NCBI GenBank assembly: GCA_035771175.1
Contig: CM069593.1
Coordinates: forward strand, 41,663,741-41,727,740
DNA length: 64,000 bases
From: Paratinospora sagittata
Taxonomy: Eukaryota > Streptophyta > Magnoliopsida > Ranunculales > Menispermaceae
Reading direction: 5' to 3'
The notes below the pieces were generated by a model. The model was given only the letters and a program-made list of their open reading frames with translations, did not search any database and was not told the origin of the DNA. Below, in pieces: positions 40,171 to 52,949 of the stretch. The position numbers and the translations under genes were made by a program. Within the stretch, counting starts at the first letter, position 1, and the number at the start of each line of letters is the position of its first letter.

Positions 40171-43100
40171 ATGGATCACTACAGCACTTTTTTTTTTTTT
40201 TTTGTATTTTACGAAATCATCTTTTTAAGAAGCTTTATATTTTGTAAAAACGTCTTCTTGTAAGACATTTTCAAATTAAGTAAACCCTTTGTATTTTTTT
40301 TTACTATCTATTTTTACTGTCTGTTATTTTTTTAAAAAACACCCGATTTCTTTTTTACCCTTTTCCTCTCCGACAAACCCTTTTCTTCTCCGACTAACAC
40401 TCCGAAACTTTCGGCCAGCCTTTCCTCTTTAACGAACCTTCCTTCCCTTCCATTGGTGAAGTGCAATCCATGGTGAAGTGTAATCCAAGGTACGTGTTTG
40501 GATCGCTCGACAAGCCTCCAGAGTAAATTGTCCTCTTCAACAAAAAAAAAATTCGGTGAATACTCCCCTCCAACTAATCTTCTTCGGCGAGTCTTTTTCG
40601 TTGGGTAATCTACTCATCAGAGTTCTTTTTTTTTTTCTTGTTTTGTAGTTATTTTAATTTTGTAGATCTAGAGGGTTTGCTGGGAATTTTTTTTCTTGTT
40701 TGAAAACTTTGAGAAGAATAGACACATGGAAATGTTTTGTGTGATTTTAAAAGTTAGGCAATGTTTGTTTGTTATCCCAAAACACAGGGAATGCATCATT
40801 TTGTATTTTATTTTATTTTGTGAAAAAGGAAAAACTGTATCCAAAACTTGAACCAAACCGCAACTCATATTGTTTAATGCTTTGTTTTGTAAGATTTGTG
40901 TTGGCAATCTTCTTTTCATGATTTATTTTAGATATTTTTTTAGCAGTGTAAATTATTTGTCTTGATTCAAAAGATTTTTTTATTAAAAAAAATTGGAAAC
41001 TATGAGTTCTTCCCATTTTTTATTTTTTTTTTTGGAACTTAGAAAGCATTTTATTGGATTGGTAGAATTTTTATCTTAAATTAAGGCAAATTGGCTACTT
41101 TTTAAGTATTTTTTCAATTGAGTTTATTTTGTCTTTTTACAAGCATTATAGTTTTTCTATCGTGGAGTAATTTCTTTTGATGATTTACTTTAGATTTTTT
41201 TGGAGCAGTGTAAATCATTTGTTTTGATTGAGTGTTTGTTTTTTATTTTATTTTATTTTTTTATAAAATATAGGACATTGTGAGTTCTTCACATTTTTAT
41301 AAGAAACTTTTAAATTTTTTCAAGCAAGTTAGTTTGTCTTGAGCATATAACATAATTCTTTGTAATTAGTTCTTGTATTTTTTTTTAATTTTGCAAGTAA
41401 TCCGCTAAGTGATTTTTTTCCTATAATGTAATTTTCTTGTAACTTTATCTTGGAACATTTTCAGTTATCTCACTCAATACAATAATTTTTTTAAAAAAAT
41501 ATATATATTCTGTTAAGTTAAACCATTTTGAATTTTTTCTACTTTTGGAGCATTTTTTTTTTTGCAACTTTGTGATTTGTTTTTTCCCATTCTGAGTTAT
41601 TTTTTCCCATTGCAACTGTGTGCTTTGTTCTTATACATGAAAGCTAATCTTTTTTTTCATAGATAATATTTTTAATTAGTGCATAATGATACTGATTTCT
41701 TTTAATAAAAAGTGATTTTTCTACTTTCTTTGTTTAAAATGCATAATTAAAACTTTATTAAGGTCCTTTACAAAAAAACATAATTTTTTCCAAGAAAAAT
41801 GATCCTTTTTTGCTTTGAGGCATATAACTTTATTTGTTTCTTTTCATGATTTCTTTTCAATATGTCATGTGATTAGCTATTTCAATGGGGGATACGCGTA
41901 TTACTCTTATTTGTTATATGAATGGATCTATGGTGGATGCACCTATTGGGATAACATATAACTATCCACCACTGACAACAATTTATGTTTCATGTGGGAT
42001 AAATATTGAGGAGTTAGAGTTGACCATATGTGATGCACTATCAATCAATCTATAAACATCAAAGTTGAGTATTATTTTACCCCATTTCCCATCTCTATTA
42101 ATGATCATGTTGCCTCACAACTTAATGCACCCATAACCATTGAATTGTTTATCAACGTCATTCTCATGCAACATGAATACATGAATGAGATGAGCAACTC
42201 GTCTGAAGATAATCCTTCCACCATACCTGAAAAAAATGATATAGAGTCAGAGGAATCACTAGAAAGTGAGAATGATGATGATGAATAGTGATTTAGCAAG
42301 TAATAGAGATCTCGATTAGAAGAGTATGACCACCTTAAATGCAGTTGAGCTTTCTATTCAAAATAATGAATTACCATGCATTGATCCTATGAATGAAGAT
42401 GTTGATGATGTTGATAGTTCATCTGAGGAAGAACACGTTTGCGAAGAAGAAGACATTGGCGAGGAAGAAAACACTGGTAATGGTGATGATGACGTTTCTA
42501 AGTATGTCATGTCTTCTCCGATGTTTACTGAATTAAATTATGGAGCAATTGGTAGGATGGATGATGGGACTTATCATATACATTCTACGGCATGGAGTGA
42601 CACCGATGAGTTGTATAAAGGTCTAAAGTTTGATAATAAGGCCGATTTGCAATATGCAGTGAAGAAGCATTCCATACGAATGCATCAACAGTTTATAGTT
42701 GTGGAGTTGAGGCCATCTCTTTGGGTTATTAAGTGTTTAAAAAATGGGTCAAGTGGAAACCATGTGCAATGAGGCACAAGGGGCAAAGTTGGTTTGAAGT
42801 CACACAGTACACAAGCCCTCTTACTTGTGTGTTTCCACGAGTATCTCAAGATCATGCACAATTGGATTCTACGTTGATTATGCGTGAGATCTAAAATATA
42901 GTTCACACAGACCCTTCTATTTCGATTGGGGCACTACATCAAATTATAAAAGATACGTATTGTTATGATGTCCATTATTGAAAAATGTGGAACGCAAAAA
43001 GAAATGCAATTGTAAAAGTGTTTGGTGACTGGGAAGAATCTTATGCGATGTAACCTAGGTGGATGGCGGTGCTTAAACATACAAATCCAAGAACAAAAAT

Positions 43101-43215
43101 TAAATGGGAAACAATTGGAATTGCAAAAATTGGTGAAGTACTCTTTTATCGTGTTTTTTGGGCATTCAAACTAGCTATTGATGGATTTGCCTACTGCTTG
43201 TTGATGGACTCCCAA

Positions 43216-44627
43216 TGTAACACCTCAGAAATTGAAACAACTAGATAATACATCATAAATGACATAAAGCAACAATGTTTGCATGAACACCCGACTCAAT
43301 ATGAAACGAGATCTAAGGATGGAGGTTTCTCGAATTAAGCCCAATGAAATGTCTAATGAAGTGCCCAACGAAGTACCTAGCGAAGTGCTCGACAAATGTC
43401 CAAAAAAGTGCTCGTTCCCAAGCACATGCCCAGCCAAGTTTTGGGTTTTTCTATAAATAGGCTGAGGTGGCACCATTTGGAAGGCAAACGTCCGACCCTA
43501 CGCCTCCCCTGTGATGTTTGGAGCGCCGAGACGCTGTCTGCGGCCCTTGGGACCCAGCGTTGCTTCGAAATATTGTCCACGATTCTTGGGAGCCCAACAA
43601 TGCTCCGAGATGAATGATGTGTCGAAATGGTGTCCGCGACACCTAGAGTCTAACAATGCACCGAGATGTTGTCCGCAGCGCCTAGAGACCCACGATGCAC
43701 CAAGATGTGGTCCACAAAATGCAAGATCCAATGATGTGTCAAAATGTTGTTTGAGTCAGGGAAGAGAAAAGCTATGGGAACAATGCTCGTAGAATGGTTG
43801 CATTGATGGACGTAGTGCATTCTCGCGAAGCGGCAACAAGATTTACGAGGTGGGGATGAAGGCATAGGTTTGCGTACCTTTTTACTTAATGATAATCATA
43901 ACATTGCATTAATCATGTTCATGACACCATGCAACTTTACTCAATGCATTGGCATACTAAAAATGTATATATTTTAAGGGGGTGGCTCCATGCGTTGTCT
44001 TTCTAAGGCTAGTGGGACCCTCTGTGACAATAGGTTAAGCCCCTTGCTTGTGGACTTGTAGTTGCCTTACACTCAATTATTTCAAGGGAACCGTCACTCT
44101 GTGATACAAGGTTGAGCCCTTTGCTTGCGGGACCTGTAGCAGCATTGCGCTCGGTCCCGTAATATCAAAGGGGAACCATCACATGATGATACTAAGTACG
44201 CGGTGCACTCCGTTGTTACTTATAAGCTTGTATCACATAATTGTATTGTATTGTTGTGGTTTGATGGGCTTGATCTTTGTACTGTCGTTATTATCTTTTT
44301 GTAAATGATGTGTTTAACTTGCTAATTCCACTGAGCTCACCCCGTTGATATTTTTCCTCATGCTCTTAGACGTTGCATACTAGAGCGAGAGCCGTCAGAG
44401 CTATATTTGAAGGAGGCGCACAAAGAGCAGGACATCAATGTAGATCTAGGTGTTGTAGATGTATTTTCATTGTGTACTCGTGTATGTATAATAATGTACC
44501 ATTTGTACATGTGCCCTCCTTAATTAAAGGAGGATAAATAAAAGATCTATGTTGATGTCCATAATTGTTCGCACTCTGGTTCTATGATTTGTTGCGTATT
44601 ATTTTGAGGACAGAATGGGGTGTGACA
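43216..44627 (+). mobile_element. Gypsy-type solo LTR in the MULE
   Basis: 1412 bp, TGTAACACCTC to GGGGTGTGACA, flanked by CCCAA at 43211-43215 and 44628-44632. The promoter box CTATAAATAGG is near 43451. The ends resemble those of the LTR at 47479-48859 but the body is mostly different, so it is a related, not identical, family. No second LTR or internal part. Confidence 0.85.
43555..43760 (+). repeat. Imperfect tandem repeat inside the solo LTR
   Basis: Roughly four to five units of about 45 bp around AATGCACCGAGATGTTGTCC and CCTAGAGACCCAC, near the expected transcription start region. Units differ by several bases each. Confidence 0.65.
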
Positions 44628-47309
44628 CCCAATCACTAGCACGATGAAACAAGATTAGATAGAAGTTTGTGAGAATCTATTGAGATTTACACTTGGACCC
44701 GATGTTAGGGTAGGTTCCTGATTACAATTGAAAAGTTTATCTAGGAGATTTAACTCATTGCCCATCGATGCAAATGAAGTTGCTATTCAGAGATATGCTC
44801 GTGCATACATTATGCAATTGATAGGAGGGTGTTTATTTACATACAAGTCAAATGGATTAATTCATATGATGTGCTTTTATTATTAGAAGACTTGAATAAA
44901 ACTGGGACATATGCGTGGGGGTTGCATGTTTGGCTTGGTTTTACTCTTATTAATGCACATGATATTAGTAGAGCATTTGTGCTACTTCAAAAATGGACTT
45001 GGGATATATTTTTTTGCATCGCACTGAGTTGATTGAATAAGTTTCGCCTAGCGAGAATTAATACGATTGGTTTGTCTCAAGCCCCCTTAGGAATAAGGTA
45101 ACTAATATCATTTCATGCAGTACTTTTGTTATTTCATTTTCACATTTTATACGCATGAATTATATAATATTTAATTTTGTTGCAAATGGAGGGATGCATT
45201 GTCAGCCACAGATTTAACTACTCATGTTTTGTTAGAGTATCGTGTGATGCTTGATACACTTTCGTTTGACCAGGTAAAAAATAAATATTATTATATCTCA
45301 TAGTGTTTATTTTAACATTGGATGGTTTTGGTATTAACCATTTGTACAAAATAGGTGATTTGGCAGCCATATACTGATAGTATTATGGAAAAAATGTTTG
45401 TGTATTGTGTCAATGGACAACAAATTTGGTGAATAATAGCTCTGTTGATATGTTTTCACAATGTTGAATGGCATCGACCATATCAAGTTACATGGCAGTT
45501 TAGAATACGTCAAGTGGTGCCTGAGTCATGTGACGTAGAGCCACATCTTCACAAAATAGATTTGAGAGGGAGAACTGACTATGATTGGAGCGTTGAGCAC
45601 CATACATATATAGCTTCATGGTCACATCATCGCAATCATATTGTAGGTGGATAAGGATTTCACTACCATGGGGGTAGATGACCTATACATGACATGGTAT
45701 CATGAAGTCGTTTTATCAGTCAAGATGGAACATTACAAGAGTATATGGTAATTTTTTTTACTACATTAGTATTTTCTAAATTATCTTTTTTTCTTATGCA
45801 TTAACCCTCATTTATGTTCAACGGTTGTATTTCATTTATATGTGCAATTGAACAGTTTACAACAGATTCATGACATGGCTACCTTAGATCCTAGTGTCTC
45901 AATTATACCCAAAATACAGTCGATTTGTGAGAATATTGTGTCATCAGTATACGAATATTGTCGATTGCATATCGCGAGACATAGAGATGCAGACATGTTT
46001 ACTATACCTGCTTCAAATTCAAATGAGACACATGCACCAAATACATAGTTCAAGCAACCCTCTACTTCGGCTAATCCATTTCACTCACCTACTACACCCT
46101 AAGATCGGGTTGCTACCTTTGGCAACGATGGATCTTCCTCAACAATGATTGCAAATATGGATGGTACGCTTGAAGCTGTCAAGCCCATTGTGGTGGATAG
46201 AGGTCGTGGGTGAGGTCGACATGGAGGTCGAGGACATGAAGGTAGAGGGCGTGGAGGTAGTGGGCGTGTAGTGAGCGGACGAGGGCATCAACGTGAAGTT
46301 AGTAAAGTTGAAGAAGATGTGGTTAGACACTCACCTGATGCACCACCAGATTTTGTTGACCATGGAGGTAGATGATGTGGAGCGAATGGACGTGGGCATC
46401 GACGTGATGTCAATAGAATTGAAAATGTTACACACTTACCTGATGCACAACCAAATTCTATTGACCATGGAGGTAAAGGACGTGGAGGTAGAGGACGTGT
46501 AGTGAAGGGACTTGGGCATCCACATGATGTTAGTAGAATTGAAGAAGATGTCGAACATGTTCATACAGATCATGAGCATGTTCATCGAGATGCAAATACA
46601 TTAAACATATACCAAAGGAAACGTCCACGACGAACACGAAGAGCTTTTACATGTGGCACTTAAGCCACCACATCGGATATGTGACTTTTTTTGGACTTTG
46701 ATATGTATTTTGAGAACTTTTATTATGTATAAACTGTTGGATGAAGTACTTTACATGTAACTTTTTTGGACTTTGTAAGGATATACTTTACAATTTAATA
46801 ATGATCATGATACGTTTGCTTAAAATACCGTAGGTTGAATGTATGAATACTATTTATTGTACAGGTGATAACACTAAATGGTATGAAATGTTGTATTCAT
46901 TGCAGGTTTGTGACACATTTTTAGAAATTATGACTTTGGAATCTTAGTTTAACAGAAAAAGTGTTTTAACAATACATTTTTAGCGTTTTTACTATAGCAG
47001 AAAACATGTTCTACGAATACATTTTTTGTGCTGATAAAAGAAATTTTGAAAATACATTTTCCATTAGAAAAGAAACGCTAAAAACGTATTCACAAGATAC
47101 GTTTTCTGTAAAATTGTGAATTGCTTCTCAACTAAAAAAACATATTCTTGTAAGACACAAAATGTCTTTTGGTAATACGTTTTATAACTTTTAAATTTTA
47201 TCAAGTATTTACATCGAAAACGTGTTTTCGGAAGACCTTTTTGTTAAATTTAAAATATGTTTTCTAATTACATTTTCAAATAAGACAAAAACAAAAATAT
47301 CAGTGTCAT

Positions 47310-47440
47310 CCACGCTAGCGCCAGCGTGGAGGCCGCTGACCAAAAAGACACTAGGACTGAAAATAAGTTTGAAGGCACCCTATTTTGCCAAAAAAAATAA
47401 ATAAATAAAATAAAATAAAATTTTCATATACACTATTTAT
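47310..47440 (-). repeat. MULE right terminal inverted repeat
   Basis: Complement carries CATAAATAGTGTATATGA, GCAAAATAGG and AGTGTCTTTTTGGTCA as on the left. The inner part (GCTAGCGCCAGCGTGG) is itself a small hairpin. Confidence 0.78.
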
Positions 47441-47445
47441 GTAAA

Positions 47446-47478
47446 GGGTGTCGACGGTTCGGTTTGGATCGGTTTAAT
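47446..47478. mobile_element. hAT-like MITE, left part, split by the Gypsy element
   Basis: GGGTGTCGACGGTTCGGTTT resembles the complement of the right end near 58715-58735 (GGGGTATCAATGGATTGGTT). The Gypsy insertion duplicated TTAAT inside it (47474-47478 and 58345-58349). Confidence 0.55.
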
Positions 47479-48859
47479 TGTAATACCCTAGGTTTATACA
47501 AAAAAAAAAAAAAAATTGTTCGGGCACCCTGCCCGAACATTCAGGCGCCAAATTCTCAATATAAACAACCCTCCCCCTCCTCATTTTTCACACCAAAATC
47601 ACTCCTCCTTGTGATTTTCCTTCTCTCTTTCACTCATTTTGAGTTTTTTGTCTTCTCTTTTGAGACTTTCTTTCCGAGACTCTCTATGCGGTGCAACGCG
47701 GTTCTGCCCGGGGGAAGGCTCCCATTCTGAAATGAGTTCTTATCTGGAGGTGGGGAACGAAACATAGGTTTGAGTGTCTTATAACTTTTATTAAAGTTTA
47801 CATTCATTTATTATTACGTCTATTATTCATTTACACTGCATTATTGCGTATAATGTTCATATTGTCATACTTATGCCTGTATATTTGGAATTCATGTATT
47901 ACAATGTTGTTATGTCGGATTAGTGGTCAATCTGGCTCAACCAGACTCATTCTTGTTCTCAGTAACTTTAAATAATGAACGAGAGGCAGCGTGTTGCTCT
48001 AGACGATTGGTATTTAAGTAGACCTCGTGTCTCACCTCTCAACTGGAGACTGATCTAGTTGGTCTTATTTGAAAGCTATCAGCTTATACAAGTAATACTG
48101 AATGTCCTAACCTTGCACGTCGTGATACCGACCCTGATAAGGATCACCAGACGTTGCTAAATCCTGTCTAAATATTAAGTAAAGACCGAACCAGTTCATG
48201 CATTGGCATCACACATAGCACCACCTAGGGACGTATGTGGTTTATGATTCATAGAATAGTTAGAAGCGATGCTCACTATTCATTATATTTCTCTGGAGAG
48301 GGACGTACAATGAGAACCTGGTTACACCTAAGGAGGGACATCTATACGTGAATCCAGAGTGTATTTCCTGATGAGGGACGTACAATGAGAACTCGGCTAC
48401 TCCTGGGGAGGGACATTTGTACGTGAACTCAGACGATGTACAATCATCAAATCATTACGAGACGGTGTCACGCATACATACATATTGGATTGATTATGAT
48501 GCTCTGATGTGTATTTAAGATATTTGATTATGAAGTTTGCTTTATTAATTGTTATATTCACGAACTATTTTACCTACTGAGCGTGTAGCTCACCCCTTTG
48601 TTATCCAATTTTTCACAGGAGATTAGGGTGGACTGGGTGCAGGTTTTTGGGCCCACATTTTGTACCCTTTGTATTATTCATTGGGGATTTTGGGAGAATG
48701 TTCTCTTAACTATTTTATGTACAAATATATTCTAAATTTAATGAAATCAGACTTGTATTTAACTATGCTTCCGCGCACTCTATTATTATCGTTATAATGC
48801 ATTGGCGCCCCGTCCGTGAGTGTCCCACCGGTTTAGGCACGTCCAGGCGGGGTGTGACA
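47479..48859 (+). repeat. Gypsy 5' LTR
   Basis: 1381 bp. TATAAAC near 47560 is the likely TATA box, after a short GCCCGAA-rich U3 segment. Several GAGGGACGTACAATGAGAAC-like direct repeats lie near 48300-48430. Confidence 0.92.
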
Positions 48860-48864
48860 TTAAA

Positions 48865-48876
48865 TAGTATCAGAGT
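48865..48876 (+). promoter_or_regulatory. Gypsy primer-binding site
   Basis: TAGTATCAGAGT, a one-or-two-base variant of the TGGTATCAGAGC tRNA-Met complement, six bases inside the 5' LTR. Confidence 0.75.
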
Positions 48877-49084
48877 GTAAGGTCCACGGCCCGCCCAAGT
48901 CCACCAAATTAGGGGGAGAAAATTTTTATTAGATATATATATCTCTAGAACTATATATATGTGAATTATATATAGTTGAGATTTATATTAAATATATATC
49001 TAGAAAACTATATAGTTTTTATATGGTTTAGATTCAAATATATATATAGTTATGATTTATGAAAACTATATATATAGTTATGAT

Positions 49085-49086
<2 letters not shown>

Positions 49087-49137
<51 letters not shown>
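49087..49137. repeat. TA microsatellite in Gypsy leader
   Basis: About 25 AT units in the untranslated leader, among other TATATATA-rich words from 48930. Confidence 0.9.
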
Positions 49138-49139
<2 letters not shown>

Positions 49140-49270
49140 TATTGCTAATGAAAAATTTGGATTAAATGATGATGGCATAAACATCAAGAGAAAAATAGAA
49201 AATATTGTCCATCGGACAAAGCATAAATCTTAAAAATGTTAGGAATATATTTTGTGTCTTTCACAAATTT

Positions 49271-49283
49271 ATTTTCCTTTCAG
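49271..49283 (+). promoter_or_regulatory. Splice-acceptor-like site before the first additional ORF
   Basis: ATTTTCCTTTCAG ends seven bases before the ATG at 49291. It would allow a leader intron to place this start codon first in a spliced mRNA. The donor is not identified. Confidence 0.45.
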
Positions 49284-49290
49284 CAAAAGA

Positions 49291-50818
49291 ATGGCCTCAA
49301 GTGAAGGAAAAACTTCCGATAGTAGGGAACCAATTCCCACTAGACTCAAGGAATTGTCCAAAAGGGAGGTTATGACTATGAGGAGTATCGACAATAGAGA
49401 TCTCCGCCTCCGTCCGATCCTTCACGAAAAACTCACAACACTGGGGTGGTTGAACATAACAAAAGTTGAGGGTCACGTCTCCTACAACTTGATGAAATCT
49501 TTCTACGAAGCCATGAATTGCGTAGGACTTCAAGAAGATGGGATCAACCCTGTTTTGGAGACAACTGTCAGGGGAACAAAGATTTCTATCAACGTCGAAA
49601 TTATTGCGTGACTTATGGAGATTCTAATTGAAGATAAAATCATTGATCCACACGAATCCCAGACATTTGTAGAGATCGTAGAGTCCAACGAACAGTTGTT
49701 CAATTTCCTCGCCAGAGAGCCGTACACCCAATCAACGTACACCCAATCAACGTACACCCATCTCCCAAACAAACTCCTTAAACCATATCTTGTCGGCCTT
49801 GGAAAGATCATATTCGGCAACATCTTGCCAAAAAGGGGGACTAGAGGCACTATGTCAAGGGCTCAACTTCTTGTGTTATACTGCATAGAGAAGAAAATTA
49901 AGGTCTCCCTACCTCACATCATCATCCAACAAATGTTGAGGGTGATTCAAAACCCTTTAAGAAAGGATTTCCTCTGCTACAGAGTCTTGATCATGAGGAT
50001 GTTATACGAGGCAAACATCAACACTTTTGACGAGTCTTCGAAGCAGATCATTGAGGCAGTTACAACATCCTCTATCTTCAAGACATATGTTACAAGTGGA
50101 GGGGGTAACTGACGAGGAAGTATTCGGCGCGACTTTTAATGGCGAAAGAATTAGAGACGAAAAAGGACATTGTTACCTAAAAAAGCGGCGCAAGATTCCT
50201 GTTAGGGAAGTACCAAATCAGAACCCTATGTCAAACCCAACCTCGAATAACGATCCAACCGAGCACCTATTCACTTAGGAAGATTTATTCGCCAACCTAA
50301 ATCAGTCTCAACCAAATCATAATAGACAAGAAGTTCCAGCAAATCCACATTCCTGGAACATGCCAACTCAAGGCAATACTATGTACCAAAGGTTTCCAAC
50401 TCTTGAAGTACCGTATCAGCCAGTTCCACAAGTTCCTGTGAATCAACAACAACAAAATTTTGCGGCACCAAATTGTGGAAAACAGAACATCCCAATGAGC
50501 CCATTGTTTCAAGACTTTTTAACCCAAGCATATCCAAATATCCAAGGGGTTCCAGTTAGGGAATCCCCGTACAGTCAAAACAACTACCCCACACCTATGA
50601 GTCAATCGTATGGCCAATATTTTCCACCAATGCCTACGGCCTACCCTCTACCTATGGGACAGTCAACCCATCAACCATCGATGGGGCAATCAACTAACCC
50701 GTTCGAGCAGTTAAACGAGATCATAGCTAGCATAGCTCGAATAGAGGAGACTCAAAGTGAATTGTTAACACATGCAAAATGTCGAAGAGCAACGAGCAAA
50801 TTCTCAACCTTCTTCTAG
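49291..50818 (+). pseudogene. Additional ORF ahead of gag, putative plant transposon protein domain
   Basis: Roughly 500 codons. Frame 1 (49291-50112) has one TGA at 49609-49611; a frameshift near 50100 leads to frame 2 (to 50818), with one TAG at 50276-50278. The N-terminal half resembles the PF20167-like 'putative plant transposon protein' domain: LTTLGWLNITKVEG, LMKSFYEAMN, VRGTKISINVEI, GLGKIIFGNILPKRGT, AQLLVLYCIEKKIKVSLPHI. The second half is rich in Pro, Gln and Asn and ends in a short helical LNEIIASIARIEETQSELLT. Not gag: no knuckle, and a normal gag follows. Role unknown. Confidence 0.72.
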
Positions 50819-51644
50819 CAGTCTTTCTGTACCTAGTAGGAGGTCTAGAAGGAGCAGTAGTAGGCAGAAAAACCAGGAATGATCACTGACATTGTAAAAA
50901 TGTATTTTATATATATGAATGAAATGTTTTGTTTAATGCTATCTTTGGTGGGCCGACTTACAACCATTCTTTCTTTTGTATCACTAACTTTGGAGTGGTA
51001 TGGGGACACAACAAAATTGGAGGATTCTAAATAAAATGTGGAAGTAAGAAAACCCACGACCTTGTGTGAAAAGAAACATTTGGAGAAAGTTGCATTACTA
51101 ACATTATCACTAAGTTTACACGGTATGAGACGAGTAAACTTGGACGATACTCTTAGTGAACTACTATTCAACCGATGTTTTCTAGAGACCGTGTTCATAC
51201 AACTTAACTTGGTTGACACCCTTATTACCGAATTCATGTGGTATGGGACACACGAATTTGGATAATAATCGAAAAAACTAAGAAAAAGAGTTTGAATACA
51301 TAAGATCGCGATAGAACGTTAGATCAAGATACTTACCGAGGAAAATCTTATAATTTTTATGACTCGTATGGATTTTCAATGAAATATATATGTGTGTTCA
51401 CAAAAAAAACCCAGAACCAAAACATTTGAAATACTTGCAAAGTTTTATACTTATTAGATAAACATTCTAACCTTGTTTTTACACCATGGCCAAACATACA
51501 AGGCATATAAGATTCTTTGATTCCTCAACAAAAACCTTACACTATACTTAGAAAAATAGGTGGTTTTTATATTGTAGTACTCTCGAAATTGTTGCTGAGA
51601 ATACCAAAACATTATATTTGGCTACAGTTTCCTAAATCATGGTT
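50819..51644. other. Spacer between the first additional ORF and gag
   Basis: About 830 bp with short frames only. It includes sequence leading into the second acceptor-like site; no conserved element recognised. Confidence 0.5.
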
Positions 51645-51662
51645 TTATTTTCTCCTTGCCAG
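51645..51662 (+). promoter_or_regulatory. Splice-acceptor-like site before gag
   Basis: TTTATTTTCTCCTTGCCAG ends seven bases before the gag ATG at 51670. Same spacing as the site before the first additional ORF. Confidence 0.45.
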
Positions 51663-51669
51663 TGAGAAA

Positions 51670-52900
51670 ATGCAAACCAGGAAAAGAGGAAGGCCGCGTA
51701 CTGTCCGTCCAGCAGAGGAGGCACCTCCTGAGATACAGAACCATGAACTGCCGCCTCCAACGGCAGCACAGGCCACCCACAACACTGCCACTACCTTCGA
51801 GTATGGAAGTATTCTTCGCCAAATTTATCGAGGCGATGAAAGTAACTATTCAAATGGTCGTTCGTGAGACTGCGGCCAATCAGGTTGTCACTGTTCAGGC
51901 ACCTGTGAGATCTGGGTCGGACACTCATACCGATCAGATTACGAAATACAAGAGGCTACAACCTCTTACTTTTGCTGGCACCATTGATGCTGAAGAGCTG
52001 CAGAAATGGCTGGATGAGTCAAAGAAGGCTCTTGATGCAATGGGAGTCGATGAGGCTCGAAAAATTCCACTTGCGACCTACCAACTTATTGGTGGAGCAA
52101 ATACATGGTGGATAACAGTAAAAGAGGACCCAAGAGTCAACACTACAAACATGACTTGGCAACAGTTCGAGTCATTGTTTATTGATGAGTACTTCCCTGG
52201 CGCTGTGAAGAGGCAGAAGCGGCAAGAGTTCGCCAAACTATATCAATGCGGCATGACAGTATGGGAGTACGTTGAGAAGTTTAAAGAACTATCGGTCTGC
52301 TCTCTCTCCACCATCTCAACGGAGCAAGATAAGACCGAGAAATTCTACAATGGCCTTCGTCCTGACATTCGACAAGCCTTGTCAATCTTGGATCTCAAGA
52401 TTTACAAGGAGGTCATTGACAAGGCCATGAGCTTTGAGCAGGAGAAGATTGTGCAGGAGCAGAGACTGAATAGAGGAAAACGGCCTGCAACGTTTTCCCA
52501 ACAGGGCTCACAATAGGGCAACAAGAAGAATCCCTACTATAATCAAAACCCAACCCTCCCAGCCCCTGTTAAGAATAATGAGGCCACGACACCTACGGCT
52601 GAACCATCTAACCCTGGCCAGCAGAGTTTTCGACATCATGGTCGTGGAGGGCGTCATGGCAGGCGTGGCCGTCAAAACGACAATGGCAGAGGTGGTGGTC
52701 AGCACCACAATCAGCATGGCCAACGGAACCATCAGCAGTAGCGGCCGACGTGTTACCACTGCGGCCAGTAGGGCCATGTAAGACATGTTTGTCCGCACCT
52801 TCAGCAACCTATTCCTGTTGTTCCAATCCAACAACCACCACCTGCTGCTAATGCCCAACCCAGGCAGAACCAGCAAAATCAAGGATAACGGAACCAGGGC
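51670..52900 (+). pseudogene. Gypsy gag
   Basis: Start MQTRKRGRPRTVRP is a basic opening typical of chromovirus gag. A one-base frameshift near 51800 leads into FFAKFIEAMKVTIQ, LQPLTFAGTIDAEELQKWLD and WQQFESLFIDEYFPGAVK, the retrotransposon-gag fold. The zinc knuckle CYHCGQ-stop-GHVRHVC at 52752-52790 is interrupted by TAG; other TAGs lie at 52515 and 52739. Confidence 0.87.
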
Positions 52901-52949
52901 AGAGCATTTGTCATCGCTCAACAACCCCTCTCAGACAACAATGTAGTCG

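Larger units (their letters stand above)
41887..46662 (+). pseudogene. MULE protein: MuDR-type N-terminus and plant mobile domain, no catalytic core seen
   Basis: ATG at 41887 gives MGDTRITLICYMNGSMVDAP, typical of MULE openings. 42560-42880 carries the DNA-binding part (FDNKADLQYAVKKHSIRMHQ, SLWVIKCLK) and 43060-43200 the stretch before the catalytic domain. After the solo LTR the frame shows PMD sequence: LPIDANEVAIQRYARAYIMQ (about 44760), LIGGCLFTYKSN, GTYAWGLHVW, then IWQPYTDS (45360) and the 45440-45650 block VEWHRPYQVTWQF. The tail 46195-46660 is Gly/Arg-rich and ends KRPRRTRRAFTCGT. Stops and frameshifts occur throughout. I see no DDE catalytic region between 43200 and 44650. Confidence 0.78.
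40050..47445 (+). mobile_element. Mutator-like element (MULE) with long TIRs, decayed
   Basis: Left 40060-40170 and right 47310-47440 are inverted copies: CATAAATAGTGTATATGA and CAAAATAGGTGCC on the left match the complement on the right, continuing through CCTAGTGTCTTTTTGGTCA and a GCGCCA-type word. Between them is a broken coding region with a MuDR DNA-binding part and a plant mobile domain. It was later hit by a solo LTR (43216-44627). The outermost bases and the 9-bp target duplication could not be fixed, in part because another MITE abuts on the right. Confidence 0.8.

Noticed and set aside
43377..43865. Overlapping frames on both strands around 43.5 kb
   Set aside because: They come from the tandem repeat in the solo LTR; all frames stay open because the unit lacks stops.
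49595..49618. TGA in the first additional ORF as programmed recoding
   Set aside because: It fits an Arg CGA changed to TGA by CpG deamination, like other stops in this element; no stem or slippery site is visible nearby.
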